Below are positions 5,531-7,928 of a DNA stretch of 7,928 bases, one piece after another. The translations under genes and the position numbers were made by a program. Source of the DNA: Flavobacteriales bacterium (GTDB taxonomy: Bacteria; Bacteroidota; Bacteroidia; Flavobacteriales; UBA7430); the NCBI GenBank assembly GCA_024959975.1, contig JANXFM010000092.1:1-7928 (forward strand), given 5' to 3'. The stretch's first letter is position 1; each line of letters starts with the position of its first letter. The notes below the pieces were generated by a model. That model was not told the DNA's origin, did no database searches, and worked only from the letters and a program-made list of their open reading frames with translations.

Positions 5531-7870
5531 TTATTTTTTCTTTGCCTTTGCCTTTGTCTTTGTTTTGGCTTTGGCCCTTCCTTTAGTTTTCTTAGGCTGA
5601 TTCTCAATAATATGAACACATTGAGCTCTATCTAAACTCTCAGCTTCCACGTCTTTTGGAATCTTGTAATTCTTCTTCTCCATCTTAATATAAGGACCCC
5701 ATCTTCCGTGTAGCACTTGAATGGTTGGTTCCTCCTCATCAAAAGTGTTAATATGTTTCTCTGCATCCGATTTACGCTTTGCTTCAATTAGCTCAACACA
5801 TGCATCTAACTCTATGGTCATTGGATCATATTCACCTAAAGAGACAAATTTCCCATCGTGACGAACATAAGGACCAAACCTTCCAATGGCAACAGTTACC
5901 ACTTTATCTTCAAATTGCCCGACTTGTCGGGGTAACTTAAACAAATCAATAGCTTCCTCTAAAGTAATAGACTCTATAGACTGACCTTTTCTTAAACTCG
6001 CGAACTTAGGTTTCTCTTCCTCAGAACCTTCACCCAATTGCGCCATAGGTCCATAACGACCAATACGAACATAAAGATTTAATCCTGTCTTAGGATCAAT
6101 ACCCAAAAGACGCTCGCCAACGGCTCGCTCAGAATTCTCTTTAACATCTTCAACCTTCGCATGGAAATCTCCATAGAAATTTTTAAGCATGTCGTTCCAA
6201 GATTTATCACCTGCAGCAATTTCATCAAACTCAACCTCTACATTTGCAGTAAAGTGGTAATCTAAAATAGAATTGAAATTAGATACCAGGAAGTCATTTA
6301 CCACCATACCGATATCAGTAGGACATAACTTCCCTTTCTTTGAACCGGCTTTTTCCTCTAAAACATTCGTTGTAATTGCCGAATTCGATAATTCGACATA
6401 ATGATAGGGACGAAGTATTCCTTCATCATCACCTTTCTCCACATAACCTCTGCGTTGAACTGTAGAAATAGTCGGCGCATAAGTTGACGGTCTACCAATA
6501 CCAAGCTCCTCCAGCTTCTTCACTAAACTTGCTTCTGTAAATCTTGCAGGAGCTTTAGTAAATCGTTCTCTGGAGCTAATTTTTTTATACGATACATTTT
6601 CACCAACCTCTAACTTAGGCAACATTCCATCTTGCTCTTCTTCACCTTCCTCATCTGTTCCCTCGAGATATACTTTTAAAAACCCATCAAATATGATAAC
6701 CTCACCTTTGGCAATAAAATTCTTTTCATGATTTGAATGATCAATAGTAACAGTAGTACGTTCTAATTTTGCATTTGACATCTGTGAAGCAATAGCACGC
6801 TTCCAGATCAAATCATATAATTTTTGCTGCCCATGATCATCACTTACATGACGCTCGTGCATGTAGGTAGGACGAATAGCCTCGTGAGCCTCCTGTGCCC
6901 CTTTCGATTTCGTTGAATAAGTGCGTGGCTTAGAATAAGACTCACCATACTCACTAGTAATCTCTTGCTTAATGGCAGACATGGCATCATTGGACAGATT
7001 CACAGAATCCGTTCTCATATACGTAATCTTACCCGCTTCATACAAACGCTGGGCAACCGTCATGGTTTGTGAAACAGAGAAACCTAACTTACGTGCGGCT
7101 TCCTGCTGTAATGTTGAAGTAGTAAATGGTGCCGCCGGACCTTTAGTAGCTGATTTTTTCTCAAGATTAGCAACGCTAAACTGAGCGTCAACACATTTCT
7201 GCAAAAAGGCCTGAGCCTCTTCTAAACTTTCTAAGCGCGACGATACCTCAGCCCTAAATGATTTACCCTCTTTATTGACAAACTGAGCAACAATTTTATA
7301 GTATACATTGGAATCAAAATTATTGATTTCACGCTCACGCTCAACAGTCAAACGTACTGCCACCGATTGCACACGTCCGGCAGATAAACCTTGTTTTACT
7401 TTTCGCCACAAAACCGGCGAAAGCTCAAAACCTACCAATCGATCTAATACACGTCTCGCTTGTTGGGCATTCACCAAATTGTAATCAATCTCACGAGGAT
7501 TATCTACAGCTTTAGTAATCGCTGTTTTGGTAATCTCATGGAATACAATACGTTTTGTTTCTTTATTCTTCAGATTTAAAGTTTCCGCCAGGTGCCAGGC
7601 AATAGCCTCTCCCTCGCGGTCTTCATCAGTTGCCAGCCATACAGTATCTGCAGACTTCACTTCCTTCTTCAAAGCCTTTACTGTTTCTTTCTTATCAGAA
7701 GAAACCTCATAATTTGGAATAAATCCTCCCGGGATATCTACACCCATATCTTTGTGCGACAAATCGCGAATATGACCAAAGCTCGATAAAACTTTGAAAT
7801 CTTTTCCTAAAAATCCTTCGATCGTCTTTGCCTTTGCAGGCGACTCAACTATTACTAGATTCTTTGCCAT
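5531..7870 (-). CDS. topA: DNA topoisomerase I (type IA)
   Basis: Relaxes negatively supercoiled DNA by cutting and rejoining one strand through a tyrosine link. The 779-residue protein is complete. The TOPRIM domain starts at the N-terminus: IVESPAKAKTI with Glu9, then TDEDREGE (81-88) with the metal-binding Asp82, Asp84 and Glu86. The core continues with QARRVLDRLVGFELSPVLW (137-155) and GLSAGRVQSVAVRL (161-174). The catalytic residue is Tyr284 in ITYMRTDS (282-289). Further core motifs include EAHEAIRPT and FTEASLVKKLEELGIGRPST. The C-terminus has three TopA C-terminal repeats: IGRYGPM (about 603), IGRFGPYV (about 662) and HGRWGPYI (about 721). There are no Cys4 zinc fingers, unlike E. coli TopA, and a lysine-rich tail (759-779) replaces them. 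AGGA lies six bases before the ATG (7877-7880), and a Bacteroidota-type promoter box precedes it. The gene is followed by its own terminator. Confidence 0.98.
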   Translation of the reverse strand: MAKNLVIVESPAKAKTIEGFLGKDFKVLSSFGHIRDLSHKDMGVDIPGGFIPNYEVSSDKKETVKALKKEVKSADTVWLATDEDREGEAIAWHLAETLNLKNKETKRIVFHEITKTAITKAVDNPREIDYNLVNAQQARRVLDRLVGFELSPVLWRKVKQGLSAGRVQSVAVRLTVEREREINNFDSNVYYKIVAQFVNKEGKSFRAEVSSRLESLEEAQAFLQKCVDAQFSVANLEKKSATKGPAAPFTTSTLQQEAARKLGFSVSQTMTVAQRLYEAGKITYMRTDSVNLSNDAMSAIKQEITSEYGESYSKPRTYSTKSKGAQEAHEAIRPTYMHERHVSDDHGQQKLYDLIWKRAIASQMSNAKLERTTVTIDHSNHEKNFIAKGEVIIFDGFLKVYLEGTDEEGEEEQDGMLPKLEVGENVSYKKISSRERFTKAPARFTEASLVKKLEELGIGRPSTYAPTISTVQRRGYVEKGDDEGILRPYHYVELSNSAITTNVLEEKAGSKKGKLCPTDIGMVVNDFLVSNFNSILDYHFTANVEVEFDEIAAGDKSWNDMLKNFYGDFHAKVEDVKENSERAVGERLLGIDPKTGLNLYVRIGRYGPMAQLGEGSEEEKPKFASLRKGQSIESITLEEAIDLFKLPRQVGQFEDKVVTVAIGRFGPYVRHDGKFVSLGEYDPMTIELDACVELIEAKRKSDAEKHINTFDEEEPTIQVLHGRWGPYIKMEKKNYKIPKDVEAESLDRAQCVHIIENQPKKTKGRAKAKTKTKAKAKKK
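5540..5575. repeat. hexanucleotide repeat encoding the Lys-Ala/Lys-Thr tail of TopA
   Basis: Six 6-bp units follow each other on the plus strand: CTTTGC twice, CTTTGT twice and TTTGGC twice. In the topA frame they encode alternating Ala-Lys and Thr-Lys dipeptides right before the final lysines and stop. The tail is a basic, probably disordered DNA-binding extension. Pairwise identical units suggest growth by replication slippage, so the repeat number may vary between strains without breaking the frame. Confidence 0.7.
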
Positions 7871-7890
7871 ATCAATTCCTGAATTTACTG

Positions 7891-7898
7891 CAAAATTA
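7891..7898 (-). promoter_or_regulatory. candidate -7 promoter box for topA
   Basis: The minus strand reads TAATTTTG, an exact match to the Bacteroidota -7 consensus TAnnTTTG, 20 bp before the topA ATG. A TTTG further upstream (minus strand of 7912-7915) is only 13 bp from the box, shorter than the usual 19-21 bp spacing, so the -33 element is uncertain. The predicted leader would be around 12-16 bases and would include the AGGA at 7877-7880. Confidence 0.5.
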
Positions 7899-7928
7899 TA
7901 ATAAGTTTTTCCAAACTTCCTAATTGTA

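Noticed and set aside
6972..7184. Plus-strand open frame of 70 codons inside topA
   Set aside because: It lies wholly antisense to a strongly recognised topA region that includes the active-site tyrosine. Its translation shows no family motif and no start signal was seen.
7527..7789. Two overlapping plus-strand open frames (61 and 65 codons) inside the start of topA
   Set aside because: They overlap each other in different frames and lie antisense to the conserved TOPRIM domain; they are shadows of the topA codon pattern.
1..7928. Signs of horizontal transfer, mobile elements, CRISPR arrays or tRNA genes
   Set aside because: No transposase, integrase, regularly spaced repeats, long inverted repeats or cloverleaf sequences were seen, and base composition looks even across the genes by eye.

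Overview
This window is a bacterial chromosomal segment from the phylum Bacteroidota, with every gene on the minus strand. The assignment rests on three things: the type IX secretion (T9SS)/gliding motor genes porP-gldK-gldL-gldM, which are confined to this phylum; promoter-like boxes of the Bacteroidota TAnnTTTG type rather than classical -10/-35 boxes; and A/T-rich leaders that mostly lack a strong Shine-Dalgarno sequence. A gliding or T9SS-bearing marine or aquatic member (order Flavobacteriales or a relative) fits, but the genus cannot be read from the sequence.

Layout, in the direction of transcription (high to low coordinates). topA (7870-5531) is a full-length type IA topoisomerase ending in a lysine-rich tail. 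It is followed three bases later by a perfect 14-bp-stem terminator (5496-5527). Next comes an arginase/formimidoylglutamase-fold protein (5432-4302) whose metal centre is degraded. A 128-bp gap carries a promoter-like box. The T9SS cluster follows: porP/sprF (4173-3229), gldK (3187-1862), gldL (1836-1198) and the first 389 codons of gldM (1167-1, running off the window). The gaps inside the cluster are only 41, 25 and 30 bp, so these genes probably form one operon. gldN would be expected just beyond position 1.

How the genes work together. GldL and GldM form the inner-membrane, proton-driven motor. GldM's periplasmic arm reaches the ring of lipoprotein GldK (with GldN), and PorP is an outer-membrane partner of that ring. 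Together they power protein export through the outer membrane and, in gliders, surface adhesin movement. topA looks like a separately terminated housekeeping neighbour. The arginase-like gene between the two has no obvious link to either and is the least explained gene here: two of six metal ligands and the catalytic glutamate position are changed, so it may not be an active ureohydrolase.

No RNA genes, insertion sequences, CRISPR arrays or phage genes were seen. No gene-free stretch exceeds 130 bp.
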